Shown: positions 13,008 through 24,124, numbered from the stretch's first letter. The stretch is 64,000 nucleotides of DNA from Rhizomys pruinosus (GCA_009823505.1 VZQC01009964.1:1-64000); one strand, 5' to 3'. The notes: generated by a model not told the origin, from the letters alone. Translations and numbers: made by a program.

Positions 13008-13365
13008 GCAGGATAGGGAGAGGGAGAGGCAGGGAGAAGAAGGGAGAGGGAGAAGGAAGGAGAGGGTGAGGGAGGGAGGGTACAGGAGAGGAAGGATGAA
13101 GAAAAGGAGAGGAAGAGGGAGGGAGGGGAGAGCGAGAGAGAAGACTGGCGAAGGGGGAGGAGACGGGGTAGAAGGGGAGACGAGAAAGGGAGAGGGAAGA
13201 GAAGAGAGGGGAAAGGAGAGAGCGTTGATGGGGGGAGGAGAGGGCAGAGAGGGGGAGAGGGAGAAGAGTCATCAGCGGAGAGGTAACGACAGGAGGGAGA
13301 TGTAGAATGCGGATGAAGCGAGAGAAAGGGAGAGGATGTGGAGAGAGAAATGTGGTTTGTGAGAG
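13008..13365. repeat. ~350-bp purine-rich (GGA/GA)n tract
   Basis: The plus strand is almost entirely G and A for about 350 bp, built from degenerate GGAGA, GGGA and AGAGA units. The frames on both strands (Arg/Glu/Gly-rich on plus, Ser/Pro/Leu-rich on minus) are by-products of this composition and are not genes. Confidence 0.9.
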
Positions 13366-13370
13366 GCTTT

Positions 13371-13556
13371 TTTTTTTTGTTTTTTTTTTTTTTTTTTTTT
13401 TTTTTTTGGTGTTTTGAGAACAGGGCTCCCTGTAGCCCTAGGTAGTCTGGAACTCACTCTGTAGACTAGGGTGGCCTTTGAAACTTCCACAGAGATTTTC
13501 CACCTGCCTCTGCCTTCGCTGTTAAGTGCTTGGATTAAAGTCATATGCCAGCCATG
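13371..13556 (-). mobile_element. B1 SINE
   Basis: On the minus strand the order is B1 body then A-tail. On the plus strand this appears as a long T run (13,371-13,407), then GAGAACAGGGCTCCCTGTAG, 'ctggaactcactctgtagac' at 13,448-13,467, and an end near 13,556. B1 is a 7SL RNA-derived Pol III SINE. Confidence 0.85.
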
Positions 13557-15055
13557 GTCTTGCGTGAGAGTTTTTTATGTTCATCACAATTTTTTATTCA
13601 ACTAAGGCATTTTCAAGGCAAAGATAATATTACTAGGTCTTTCAGACTGTATCTATTTTTTATTTTCCTCACAGAGTTAATGCACAGAAACCTGGTCCAC
13701 ACCCAATGTGCTCACCTTGTTAAGACACCTTGAGAGTGCCATGTTATGCTCTAGGGTAGCGCAGTTACAGTAGACACCAGTGAGGTAAATGCATAAAGAC
13801 AGCAAACCAGCCACAGCAGATCTGAGAATGCCCAAAGATGGCCGGGTTGGCTTTAAACACAACTACGATCATACACAGCATAATGATGCTTCTGTCAATG
13901 GTAGAGCTGCCAGATTATTAAAATAGAGCCAAAATCTTCCTGTGGCCTTGTCTTTTACTGTATCTATACTTACCATATTATAATCACAAAATTAAGACTG
14001 GTTTAATGTAGTACAGTGTAGTAACATGCTATGTAGATTGGTAGCCTAGGAGCCAAGGTTTAATCTAAAATGTCTCCCGCAGGGTCTTGTTGTGAAGGCT
14101 TGTTCCTCAGCTGATGGCACCATTCTGGAAGGCTGTAGAACCTTGAGGAGGTGGGTCATGGCTGCTAGAAATGGGCTGGTGGAGCAAGCTTTTGAAGGTT
14201 ATACCCGGACCCTGATTGTAGCTCTTTCCATTTACCGGCCTACTGTGATGTAAACAGTTCCCGCTCCCGCCACAGTGAATCGAGCCACTCTGTCATGGGA
14301 GGTGTGGGCATTTCATAAATCTATCCCACACTTTTGAATTGCTTTTGTCAGGTCCTGAAGTGTCGTGAAGCACTTGTGGACACTACTGCGTCTGTCATAT
14401 CATCTCGGAGGGAGGGACCACAGGCCTCTGGGACAGCTCCATTGTATGAACAAAGTTTCTGGTTTCTATTTTAGGGAGGCAATTTTTCCTCCTGTGCTTA
14501 TTATTTATGGATTCCAGATCACCACCCACTTAGAAAACATATGAAGCTGGCTTGTGTGTGGAGGGAGCAGCTTAGGGAAGGTCAGCCAGAAAAGCAACGG
14601 AGTGTAAAAATCACCTCACAGCAAATGGCTCCATTTAGGCCTACAAATGAAGACCAGGTGCTCCCTGCCTGGGGCAGAGGTGGGTGCTCTGGGGCTGCTG
14701 CCCTCAATCAAACTGTCTATCAGAGAGCTACGGAAAACTGTGTTTTAAAAAATATTATAGAAACCATATGTGTGTGCAGAAACACATTACCTCCTTTTCT
14801 TTCATGGCTGGCAAAACGTGTCGCTGTTCTCTTTGGAGCTTTTCTGAATTGGAAACAATATGACAGTCAGGGGGAGACAGCTCAGTACCCACCCCCAGCC
14901 AATGGTCAAGACAGGAATGAAATGTGACTTGTCCAACAATGGTCCCTTGTAAAGTGACATCTTTGGGGAACTACTGGTCACTGGAATGAGTCAGGGCTTT
15001 CCGGAATAGAAAACAGTCCTTGAATCCTCATGGCCCAGTAGAAGTATCATAATGC
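13557..15055. other. Mostly unique, with a probable ancient repeat at 14,085-14,300
   Basis: No exon recognised. The stretch 14,085-14,300 (CTGATGGCACCATTCTGGAAGG-like start, then GGAGGTGGGTCATGG, then a TTACCGGCCTACTGTGATG-like block) resembles a widespread mammalian repeat, family not assigned. A 128-codon plus-strand frame at 14,541-14,927 has no recognisable domain. Confidence 0.4.
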
Positions 15056-15059
15056 TTTT

Positions 15060-15428
15060 GCAAAATTCTTTCGTGTGTTTGTGTGTGTGCCTCTTCATGT
15101 GTTCAGGTGCACGTTTGTGTGCATATGGCAGGCGGAGGCTGGAGGTCAACCTCAGGCATCATTCTTCAGGAGCTGTCAACCTTGTTTTTTGAGACAGGGT
15201 CACTCCTTGGGATCTGAAGTTCACCACTTAGGCCAGGCTGGCTAGCTAGCAAACCCCCGGGAATTTTCCTGTCTCTACCTTCCAGTGCTAGGATTGCAAG
15301 CATCTGTCACCACACCAGCTTTTATATTTATATTTTTATTAATATTTTCTAATGTGTGTTTTGGAGCTTGAACCCAGGCTCTCCTGCTTGTGAAGCAAGT
15401 TCTTTACTGTCTGAGTCATCCCAGCTCC
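15060..15428 (-). mobile_element. RSINE1/B4-type SINE
   Basis: On the plus strand the reversed element shows a TG-rich end, 'aggctggaggtcaacctcag' at 15,136-15,155, 'tttttgagacagggtcactc' at 15,185, and ends with the reversed tRNA-like head 'tctgagtcatcccagctcc' near 15,428. Confidence 0.75.
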
Positions 15429-15534
15429 ACAAAGTTCATTTTCTTTCTCATATAGAAATAAACTAAAAAATAATTCAGAAGTCTGGTGTTAGAGTTCTAG
15501 AAGCTAGAATGGCCATTCAGAATGTTTTTTGTGG

Positions 15535-15727
15535 TTGATAAAGCCCAGTCTGGCCTGGAACTTGCTTTGAGGTCAAGGATGACCTTGTACTTTTGATCTG
15601 CCTGCCTGGTAGAACTTGAGGTTACAGGTGTGCACCACCACACCTGGTTTATGTGATGCTGGGGATTGAAACCAGAGCTTCATGCATGTTAGGCAAATAC
15701 TCTAAAACCCAAGATATATTCTCGCCC
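15535..15727 (-). mobile_element. B4 SINE (B1-like body plus ID-like head)
   Basis: A reversed B1-like segment (AGTCTGGCCTGGAACTTGC ... GGTTACAGGTGTGCACCACC) is followed directly by a reversed ID-type tRNA head (GATGCTGGGGATTGAAACC ... near 15,720). This order is the B4 composite structure. Confidence 0.7.
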
Positions 15728-15782
15728 CTAGAACTTCATTTTTAATAGAGAGCAGCTAACCAGTTAACTAAAACATGCTGTT

Positions 15783-16186
15783 CTAGTTTGTCTTCAGTTG
15801 CTGTGACAAAACACACTGACCACTACCAACTTGGGGAGGAAAGGTTTACTCATCTTATACCTCCCAGGTCATAGCTCATCACTCAGGGAGCCCAAGGCAG
15901 GAACTCAGGGCAGGAACCTGGAGGTAGGAGCTGAGGCACAGGCCATGCAGGAATGCTTCTTACTGGCTTGCTCCCCTGGCCCATGCCTGGCCTGCTTTCT
16001 TATACCATACACAACAACCTGCCCAGGGGTGGCAACACCCATAGTGGGCTGGGCCCTCCCACACTGCTCAACAATCAAGACAATACTCCACAGATGTGGC
16101 CCCAGGCCAGTCCCATGGATCCAATTCCACAACTGAGGCTCCCTCAACCTAGGTGTGTCAAGTTGACACCAAAGCTAGCTAGCACA
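15783..16186 (+). repeat. Rodent ~400-bp interspersed repeat, second subtype
   Basis: Starts with 'cttcagttgctgtgacaaaa' and ends with 'gtcaagttgacaccaaagct' and GCTAGCAC, the boundaries of a very common rodent repeat related at its start to those at 1 and 38,980. Frames crossing it on both strands are not genes. I leave the Repbase name open. Confidence 0.75.
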
Positions 16187-16199
16187 CATGCATTGCACT

Positions 16200-16375
16200 G
16201 TAGTGGTTTTCAAAGTCTGATCACCTAGTGCTGGTGTCGGAGCTCCTTGAGAACTTGGCTGCAATGCAGATCCTCAGGCCCCACTTGAATGCACTCCATC
16301 AGTGGCTGGAGGGGAGGGGCTCAGCACATGGTTTCAACAAGTCTTCCCGGTGCCTGTGATGGATGCAGTGACAGG
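16200..16375 (+). mobile_element. MER5A-like hAT-Charlie DNA transposon relic
   Basis: 'tagtggttttcaaagtctga' at 16,201, then 'cagatcctcaggccccactt' at 16,266 and a GGGGAGGGGCTCAG block follow the order of the non-autonomous hAT element MER5A. Highly diverged, as expected for a pre-rodent insertion. Confidence 0.55.
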
Positions 16376-16401
16376 TACAAGGATGGCGATGTAATTAAGA
16401 G

Positions 16402-16434
16402 AGATGAGAATCAAGACNAGATGAGAATCAAGAC
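16402..16434. other. Single N flanked by a perfect 16-bp direct duplication (assembly scar)
   Basis: The 16-mer AGATGAGAATCAAGAC occupies 16,402-16,417 and again 16,419-16,434, with one N at 16,418 between them. This pattern arises when two overlapping contig ends are placed side by side with a minimum-size gap instead of being merged. The real sequence probably has a single copy. Confidence 0.9.
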
Positions 16435-17150
16435 GGTATTTGCTGGAGCTTCTGGGAAAATGTTCTTGTCTTTCTCCTTCTGATTTTAGTTGTAGAAAGA
16501 GGAGATTTAAGCCTGGAAATCCTGTGGAGCCTGGGGAAGTTGGACCTGACAAAACAGAGCAAGAGCTACAAAAAAAGTGGATCTGCAAACATGGCAGAAG
16601 AAGACAGCCTTCCCGGACCTCGACATTCACAAGCAGCGTGCCCACTTTTCCTGTTCGAGTCAGACTGATTTGCTTATTTATCTTTTTTTTTTAGATTTAA
16701 TGCACTTTGATGATTCAGAAGGCCTTTTAGGAACTTATAGTCTTAGGGGTTACAGTGATGCTGTTCTCTTATTTTCTGTATTCTTGATGGCTTGACATGT
16801 GTGCCCTCATTGCCTGGTGATAGACTACACCTCCTATGGGAAGATAGTTCTTAGGGAAAGCCAAAGACTTGCCAAGAAGCAGGACTTTTATCCACAAATC
16901 AAACTCACCACCTCAGAGCCCACCCTGTGAGCCACCTCCTCTTCTGGCCCTCCATGGAGGGGGGCATATTCCTCTGCTCCAGTCACTCCAGTGCCAAATT
17001 CCAGACACTGGGGGGATTGCCCCAATTGTAGAAACCAGGCTCTGCCCTGCTCTCAGTTACTCCTTAGATCTGTTTGTGCTCTGTCTTGAGGGGCTCCATT
17101 AGATCAAACAGCAGTTTGCTTCATTTTGAGTGTAAGTGCTGAGGCAGAAA
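16435..17150. other. Unique sequence, no gene seen
   Basis: No repeat or exon recognised. Short overlapping frames of 72-84 codons at 16,440-16,795 lack any recognisable motif. Confidence 0.45.
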
Positions 17151-17450
17151 GACTCTACTTGTGTTTATGTAAATGAACAACCAAAACCTGTCCAGCATAA
17201 GCCAAGAAGCAGAGGTCCAGTAAGCACCGTGTCCTTTCTTCATCTTCCTGTACTGGCCTCCATGATACAGCCTGGGTAGTCCAACAATGGCTGTCTATAC
17301 TCTGAAGAGGCTGAAACCCTAGTAGTTGCTCAGTCCACAAGCTGGATATCTTAGCAGTCCCCATCTGGCATTGAAGGGTTGGGAGATTCTTGGAGAGACA
17401 TGAGTCTTCAGTCCATATTGGAGGGTTAAAAAGCTGTCTCATGTCTTTGA
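17150..17450 (+). repeat. Diverged copy of the rodent repeat also at 36,129
   Basis: The run 'agtccacaagctggatatct' at 17,332-17,351, then CAGTCCCCATCTGGCATTGAAG and GAGACATGAGTCTTCAGTCC, parallels 36,279-36,360 of the better preserved copy. The start and end of the element are not visible here. Confidence 0.55.
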
Positions 17451-17523
17451 AGGATGGCAAAAGCAGTGGCAGCCACAGAGTAGATGCACCTGCCGGTAAG
17501 AATTGAAGACAGGCAAAACAACA

Positions 17524-17525
<2 letters not shown>

Positions 17526-17576
<51 letters not shown>

Positions 17577-17622
17577 TCCTCCCTCCCTCCCTCCTTCCCT
17601 CCCTCCCTCCCTCCCTCCCTTT
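17526..17622. repeat. (CT)n followed by (CCTT/CCCT)n microsatellite
   Basis: A pure CT run to about 17,573 passes into a CCTCCCTCC-type tract to 17,622. It explains the Leu/Ser then Pro/Ser-rich frame crossing it. Confidence 0.95.
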
Positions 17623-17902
17623 TCCTTTTTGTCTTTTTACTAAGATCTCAAGTTTTATATCTGAAGTACAATTTCTCAGGCCTTACTGATTATTTATTTC
17701 TGGTTATACTTTCCTTTTGGATGCTTAAGACCACACAGTTAGCCCACATTAACCAAGGTTTTTGTTTTCTCAAGGTCAGTTGAGATCGGTTTTTTGTTGG
17801 GGTGGTGTGGAGTTGTGGGAGCCCCTGACTCCTTTTGTGCTTTTCATTTACAATGTTCATCCACTCAAAGACAAAACAGGTCTGTCTTAAGACAGGCTTC
17901 CT

Positions 17903-18080
17903 TTTTTTTGTTTTTTTTTTTTTGGTAGTTTTTGAGAGGGGTCTCCCTTTTAGTCTCAGCTGGTGTCCGCTGGAGCATCACTCTGTAGACCAGGCTAGAC
18001 TTGAACTCACATAGAATCCTGCCTGCTTCTGCCGGGAAATCACCAAAGTGCTAGGATTAAATGGTGCGTACCAGCTGCCC
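17903..18080 (-). mobile_element. B1 SINE, diverged
   Basis: Reversed B1: T-rich tail at 17,903-17,924, then a GTCTCCCTTTTAGTCTCAGC block, 'actctgtagaccaggctaga' at 17,980, and an end near 18,080. A 66-codon frame at 18,061 begins in its end. Confidence 0.75.
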
Positions 18081-18444
18081 CGGCTCTAGCTCCTTTTTGA
18101 AAAAGGCCCACATGAGCAGATCTTCCCCTCTTTATAGACTGGACATGGCTGAATGTCCCATTAGTGGTTTTCCAAGACCTCCCTACACAGAGAAGCTGGT
18201 GACGCACATTGCAGGCAATTTACAAGAGATTGCTCGCCCATGCATATTCCCTGAGACTTAGTGACCTCTGAGGGCTAGGAACAAAGCTATCCATCGTAGG
18301 TCTCTTGTCCAAATTGGTATGGGTATAGTATGGCACGTTAAGCACTCCAAAAGAGGCCAAGTTACACCCTGATACATTGCACCTTAACTAAAATCGTCGT
18401 TGTCCGAAAACAAACTGTAATTTATTTCCATGTCATATTTCTGT

Positions 18445-18602
18445 TTTGATCTTTTCGAGACAGTTCTCCCTGTAGCCCCAACTGTCTGGAACTCACTCTG
18501 TAGACCGCGGCTGGGACTTGACTCACAACAATATGCCTGTCTTACCTCCTCAACTCCTCAAGTACAGATTAAGAGTGTGTGCCACCACACCGACCCAGCT
18601 CC
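18445..18602 (-). mobile_element. B1 SINE, diverged
   Basis: Reversed B1 with CGAGACAGTTCTCCCTGTAG near 18,457, 'ctggaactcactctgtagac' at 18,486-18,505 and a GTGTGCCACCACACCGACCC end. The poly-T side is weak. Confidence 0.75.
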
Positions 18603-18654
18603 ATGTCTATCTTCTGATTCACATTTTTTTCCATTTTAATTTTATATTACTCGA

Positions 18655-18674
18655 ATATATATATATATATATAT
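18655..18674. repeat. (AT)n microsatellite
   Basis: Short uninterrupted AT dinucleotide run. Confidence 0.9.
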
Positions 18675-18749
18675 CCACCATCATATACCAAAAATCTAAA
18701 GTCTGAAAATAAATGGTAGGTTAATTCTAGAACCTGCCTAGGGATCCAC

Positions 18750-19865
18750 AATATAAGAGCACAGTTGTTTTCAGATCACAAGGAATATAACATTAATGCT
18801 GCTCAGTTTGCCTTACACCTAGGTACTTGGTGCTAGCATCCACAGATGAGGGATACCATTTGTCGTTTGTTTTTCTGGGACTATGTTACTTCACTTAGCA
18901 TAATGTCTTCTAGTTCCATCCATTTACCTGCAAAGCTCATGATGTCACCTTTCTTTTTTTTTTAATTTTTATTTATTTTTTTATGTGTATGAATGTACTG
19001 TCTGCACGTAGGTCTGTGCACCTGTGTCGTGCAATGCCACAGAGGTCAGAAGAGGGTCTCGGATTCCCCTGGAACTGGAGTTCTGGAATTGGAGTTACAG
19101 ACGGTTCTCAGCCACCATGTGGGTGCTGGGGATCGAACCTGGGTCTTCTGCAAGAGCGGTTGGTGCTCTTAACCACTAGGCCATCCCTCCAGCCCCAATG
19201 TCATCTTTCTTTACCCCTGCATAGAACTCCATTGTGTAGATGTACCACATTTTCTCTATCCACACGTCAGTTGAGGGGCACTTGAGTTGGTTCCAGCTCT
19301 TTTGTGAAGAGAGCTGCAATAAACATGGCTGTACATGTATCTCTGTGGTAGGATGAGTCTTGTGGGTATATACCCAGAAGTGATATGGCTGGGTCAGGTC
19401 ATAGGCTCATTTTGAGTCTTTTAAGTGTTCTTCATAGTGCTTTCCATAGTGGTTGTACGAGTTTACATTCCCACCAGCAGTGGATGAGTGTTCCCCTTTC
19501 CCCACAACCTCTCCAGCATTTGGTATCATTTATTTTCTTGATCCTAGCCAGCCTTATCAGAATCAGATATCTTAAAGTGGTTTTAATTTGTATTTCCTTA
19601 ATTATTAGTGATGTTGAACACTTTTTAAGATGTTTATCAGCTATCTTTATTTCATCACTTGTGAGGTCTCTGTTCAGCTCTTTACTCCATTTTTTGAGTG
19701 AGTCATTTGTTTTCTTCTTTGTTTTTGAGGAGTTTCTATATTCTGGAAGTTAATGCTCTGTCAGATGTATTAGCAGTGAAGGTTTCCTCCCACTCTGTGG
19801 GTTTTCTCTTCAGTTCCCTGATTGTTTCTTTAGATGTACAGAAAATTTTTGAGTTTGACGAAAAT
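18750..19865 (-). mobile_element. 5'-truncated LINE-1 on minus strand, split by a B2
   Basis: The reverse complement carries the same 3' ORF2 and 3' UTR sequence as the L1 at 61,749. Examples are the reversed 'ggtgctagcatccacagatg' at 18,829, 'atgtaccacattttctctat' at 19,240 and 'ttcccaccagcagtggatga' at 19,469. The ORF2 part has stops and small indels. The sense sequence begins at about 19,865, so the copy lacks nearly all of ORF2. The B2 at 18,957-19,196 interrupts it and is therefore younger. Confidence 0.85.
18957..19196 (-). mobile_element. B2 SINE nested in the minus-strand LINE-1
   Basis: Reversed B2: T-rich tail, 'actgtctgcacgtaggtctg', the 'gaggtcagaagagggtctcg' body and the reversed tRNA-like head ending AGCCCC at 19,196. 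Flanking target-site duplications are 18,941-18,956 (GATGTCACCTTTCTTT) and 19,197-19,212 (AATGTCATCTTTCTTT), with two mismatches. Internal Pol III B box seen as GGATCGAACC on the plus strand. Confidence 0.9.
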
Positions 19866-20002
19866 TCTAAGTGGGCACAAATGACCATACATATTTTTGT
19901 GGCTCTGTTTTGTATCCTAGTAACCCTCTGAGGGCACAAGCATGTTGAAGGCATTGCACATTTGGTGCCACAATAAAATATTGGTTTTAATTCAGGAATT
20001 TT

Positions 20003-20216
20003 AAATTTATTTATTTATTTATTTTATGTGTATGAGTGGGTTCTGGATGTGTGTAAGTGCACCTGTATTGTGCAGTGCCCATGGAGTCAGAAGAAGGCAT
20101 CAGATTCTCCTGGAACTGATGGTTGTTAGCCACCAAGTGGGTGCTGGGAATTGAACCTGGGTCCTCTGCAAGAGCAGTCAGTGCTCTTAACCCCTGAGCC
20201 ATCTATCCTACCCTTC
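20003..20216 (-). mobile_element. B2 SINE
   Basis: Reversed B2 with the 'gtgctgggaattgaacctgg' head at 20,142. It is flanked by CAGGAATTTT at 19,993-20,002 and 20,221-20,230, a short target-site duplication. More diverged than the copies at 28,461 and 37,357. Confidence 0.85.
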
Positions 20217-20230
20217 AATCCAGGAATTTT

Positions 20231-21200
20231 TTAATAATCAGTAAATGCGTTAGTAGCTAGAATAGTGTCATCCTGTCTGTTCTCCACAGCCCCCTAAGGG
20301 AGGAACCCAACCCCCACTTTATTCTGATAATCCACTTTGTTCCACAAATCACCTTTGTGGCTGGCAAGACCAATAGGTCAAACAGTGGGAGGTAGTGAGA
20401 GCTCCATTTGCTGTGTGGGGCTCTAAACTTGAGTTGCCTACTCTGGGGAGCTGAGAGCTGAGCTTCCTTCATCCCTGTTCTCCATTTGCAATGGGAGGTC
20501 TGGCTGAGGCTTCACACTCAGTTTTTAAAGCTGTAGACTGACCATTTAGGGAATTGCATGTTATTTCTGAATTTTCTTTGTGTAGAGCCTTCCATGGCAG
20601 TCTGTGGATCTGGCTTTGAGAAATTTAAAACAAGGCTGCATAGGTCAGGCTGAAAAAGAATCCTTTGGAAAGGAACAGAAGGAAAACATGTCAGAAAACT
20701 GACGGGACTAAAGAACTCGGAAAATGTGGAGAAAGCAGAGTGGCTCGATAGCAAAGCCAGCAGTCCAGAGTGTGGGCTTGGTCACTAGTGGGCGTCGCTG
20801 CCACTGCTGGGCACAGCTACTCCGGAGGGGCCTCGCTCAGCCCTGTTCACTCCCTCCAGTCTTTGACTGTGGTGGACCTCATACCATGTTGACTGTTGGC
20901 TCAGAGCACATTGATCACTCTGTAGGGTGGATCCCCTTCCCCATCATGTCATTGCTTCCAAGCTTGCACCGAGAATTCAGTTGGCCATTTTACTATCCCG
21001 TAAGCTGTCTTGGGTGATAGGGTGCATTAGAGCACTGTTAAGTTTTGTGGACATCAACTATATTACCTTATTTATTTCCTTATAAAGTGAACCTCTTGGT
21101 CAATACCAATGTTCTAAGACTTACAGATGCCCATCAGTAGATATACTGGTAGAATTAAGTAGGTAAAGCAAGAAAGCTAATCCCCATTAAAAATAAGCAT
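20231..21200. other. Unique sequence, no gene seen
   Basis: No recognised repeat. Frames of 71-97 codons on both strands show no domain. Confidence 0.45.
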
Positions 21201-21204
21201 CTAG

Positions 21205-21345
21205 CTGGGTACGGGTGGTATACATCTTTAATCCCAGCACTTGGGAAGCAGAGGCAAGTGGATTTCTCTGAAATTCAGACAAGCCTGGTCTACAGAGTGA
21301 GTTCCAGGCCAGTTGGGGCTACAGGGAGACCCCATCTCAACCAAA
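21205..21345 (+). mobile_element. B1 SINE
   Basis: Plus-strand B1: CTGGGTACGGGTGGTATACA start, 'ctttaatcccagcacttggg' at 21,226-21,245, 'ggtctacagagtgagttcca' at 21,287, and an end near CCCATCTCAACC at 21,342. The A-tail is lost. Confidence 0.85.
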
Positions 21346-21793
21346 GTAAGCATCTATTATGGTGAGAACAAACTGACAGTCCTCTATGATAGGAGGGCCC
21401 TGGTACATGCAGCATCTCCTGGTGTCTGGCTTGCTCCTTTGAAGTTCAGAATCCTGTCAGAGATTCCAAGTAGGGCATAGATGGCTTAAAGGGATCTTGG
21501 TTGTTTCCTCTAACAGCAATGTCTGTCTCTAACAGAAGGTCATAATGATACTGACTGAATTAGCAATACTCTACAGAGACGAACTATAATATGGGAGAGA
21601 TTGGCTGTGAAGGCAGGGCTGAAGGCCTCTGAGTAGGGGAATAAACATGAACCCTAGTGGACCAGTAAAGGGTTGGTAATGCAGGACAAGAATTCATTGA
21701 AACAGGAGGAGAAGGTGAGAAGTGGGTCTGGATGTGTCTCATTTGCTCCTATGTTGATTTCAGGGAAATGAAGTGAGAAGCGAACAGCTGAAG

Positions 21794-22063
21794 ATAGGGA
21801 CAGGGAGGACACACGGAAGGATGGGGACAGGGAGGACACACAGAAGGATGGGGACAGGGAGGGCACACGGAAGGATGGGGACAGGGAGGACACATGGAAG
21901 GATGGGGACAGGGAGGACACACGGAAGGATGGGGACAGGGAGGACACACGGAAGGATGGGGACAGGGAGGACACAGTGAAGGATGGGGACAGGGAGGACA
22001 CACTGAAGGATGGGGACAGGGAGGACACACTGAAGGATGGGGACAGGGAGGACACAGTGAAGG
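21794..22063. repeat. Minisatellite: ten 27-bp units
   Basis: Ten head-to-tail copies of a 27-bp unit beginning ATGGGGACAGGGAGGACACA and ending in GGAAGG or TGAAGG. Variation between units sits mainly at unit positions 19-23. Because 27 is divisible by three and the unit has no stop in several frames, it produces nine-residue repeat proteins in overlapping frames on both strands (for example TGRTHGRMG on plus). These frames should not be annotated as genes. Confidence 0.97.
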
Positions 22064-22555
22064 AGGCATCAGTTACTGAAGAGAATGAAAAAGGTGTGAA
22101 CTCATGTCCCAAAAAGCAGGGAAACAAACTCACTGTGGGAAGAATATAAGATTGCTGGGCATTTTTTTTGCTTGGTTTTAAGGTTTTCTTCAGCTATGTA
22201 TACATGCCCAGTGTAAGCATGAAGTTGGAATGATCCTGCCTCTCACTGAGTCAATGGGAAAGCTGGCATGCCAGCTGCAGAAAACAGATGGTACCCAGCA
22301 GAGGCTCAGCAGAATGAGCAAGAGGGAGAGGCTGTGGCTGTGGCCACTGCTATGAAGAACTGCTGCTGGCACTACATACAGCCACCATGCGTTACTGTGG
22401 CCACTGCACAGCACAGCCCCTGGATACGGGTTCCCAGTGGATTTATAGCAGTGGATGGGACAGGACTATGACCAGCTCAAATGGAGCCTTTGTATAAACT
22501 GTACAAAGGTATCTCCCACTTAATACATTCTACTCCTCTCTGCTGGGATATTCTT
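22064..22555. other. Unique sequence, no gene seen
   Basis: No repeat recognised between the minisatellite and the B1. Short frames only. Confidence 0.45.
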
Positions 22556-22728
22556 TTTCTTTTTTCTTTTTTCTTTTTTTTTGTCTTTTTGAGACAGGGT
22601 CTCCCTTTAGTCTCAGCTGGTTAGGAACTCACTATGTAGACCAGGCTGGCCTTGAACTCACAGAGATCTGCCTGCCTTTGTCTCCCAAGTGCTAGGATTA
22701 AAGGTGTGCACACCACTCCCGGCTGCTG
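22556..22728 (-). mobile_element. B1 SINE
   Basis: Reversed B1 with T/C-rich tail, 'gagacagggtctccctttag' at 22,590, 'ctatgtagaccaggctggcc' at 22,632, and GCACACCACTCCCGGC end. Retains the 7SL-derived core. Confidence 0.9.
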
Positions 22729-22734
22729 GGATAT

Positions 22735-24120
22735 TCTTACAATACATATATAAATCAAGGATGATTGTGATGTACAGGTACAGCTTGGAGTTAGGCAGCA
22801 GTCTTGCCCTTGAGCACGCCCTTGATTTGGTTGCCAAGGTGTGGAAGGAATGCCAGTTGCCTGCATTTGGCTTCTGTGGATCTATATAAAGTTTCTTCAA
22901 ATGGGGAAGAAATTTTTTTTGGTGTATACCCCCTTTTCATTGGACCTTCCTATAGTACCCCCTCCCCAGAAGTCATATATTCTGTCATTCGTGTTAAGGC
23001 CTATCATGTCAAGTAAGTTTCCCCAGACATCCCTCAGTGCAAGTTCATCCACTGGGGTCTAGTCAGCCTATCTAGATTCTCTCCCTTTAAGAAGATTGGC
23101 CCTTCCTCATCCAGCAGTAATAAGCTGCAAATAATTCTTCGACTAAGATTGGGGCCTCCTGCCCATTTCCATGGGACCCGTGTCAGGAGGCTTACAATTC
23201 CGGCTCTAGGGGGCCTGATGCCTCAGGCTTCTTCTGGCTTTCACAAGCAGATACATGCGAAGAATTAAAAATAATAAAAATCTTAACAATTAAAAGATCA
23301 TAAGAATAACTTCTATGATTTTTGAATGGAAGGGTTATATGTTAGGGCAGATTAGTCTTCCCTGAGAATGCTCAGAAATTACTTGATGAGTTGAACTCTG
23401 AGAAATAAAGACTCTGCTAAGAGTCCCATGGGATATGGGCTTGGTTCTTTTATGAAAAATTTATAGAACAATGAGTCATAAGAGATCTTTGTGACAGGGT
23501 GGTCCAGCAGTGAACACCAGCACTTTCATTGTTTCTGTCATGTGACAGCCATTCTCTTTTTTAGCACATGCAGTGCATATGGGCGTCAGATGCTGTTCCT
23601 GTCTGTCCCTGACTCACCAACCATAATCTATTGTGATGTTTTATAGTAAACACACATCCTGAGTTCCGGTAGTCTTGCCACAGCAGGAGATGTGAGGTCT
23701 ACAGGAAACCCATAACCAGCACCTAGAAGTCAGTTCTTTCTTTTCCTTTCCCTGTCTCCGTCTCCTGCAGTAGCTTTTTCTGCAGTGTTTCTTGGGCTGA
23801 CACTGTCCACTATGCAAGCCAGCCACATTCAGATTCTGGGCATGTCAGCACTTTTCCTTTCTTGCCTGTGATCTATAGCTATCTGTGTCTCTGTTGTCAC
23901 AGCTACAGATGCTGGGGGTGGCAGTGCATGGGCTGTAAGGGGGTGTTTGGCCCCTAGCAGTGGATGTAGAGCACACCTCAGTGGCAACTTTGCCTTTTAA
24001 GGTCTCAGGGATCAAGGGCAGTAGATACTGGGAGCTGTGGACAGTCTTGAAAAAGAAAAACCCCAAACTTCCCTATTGCACAAAATACAGCAGTTGCTAT
24101 TTCTTGGTTCTCACTGCTCA
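22735..24120. other. Unique sequence, no gene seen
   Basis: No exon or recognised repeat. Small frames (61-80 codons) on both strands have no domain-like features. Confidence 0.45.
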
Positions 24121-24124
24121 GCAG

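Noticed and set aside
12991..13305. 104-codon Arg/Gly/Glu-rich plus-strand frame
   Set aside because: Direct result of the purine-rich tract; the opposite strand is open as well.
21794..22063. Possible CRISPR-like array
   Set aside because: Units are contiguous 27-mers with no spacers, in a rodent genome.
21654..22133. 159-codon minus-strand and 106-codon overlapping frames with regular repeats, looking like a secreted repeat protein
   Set aside because: They are translations of the 27-bp minisatellite in different frames; several frames on both strands are open at once, which points to composition, not coding.
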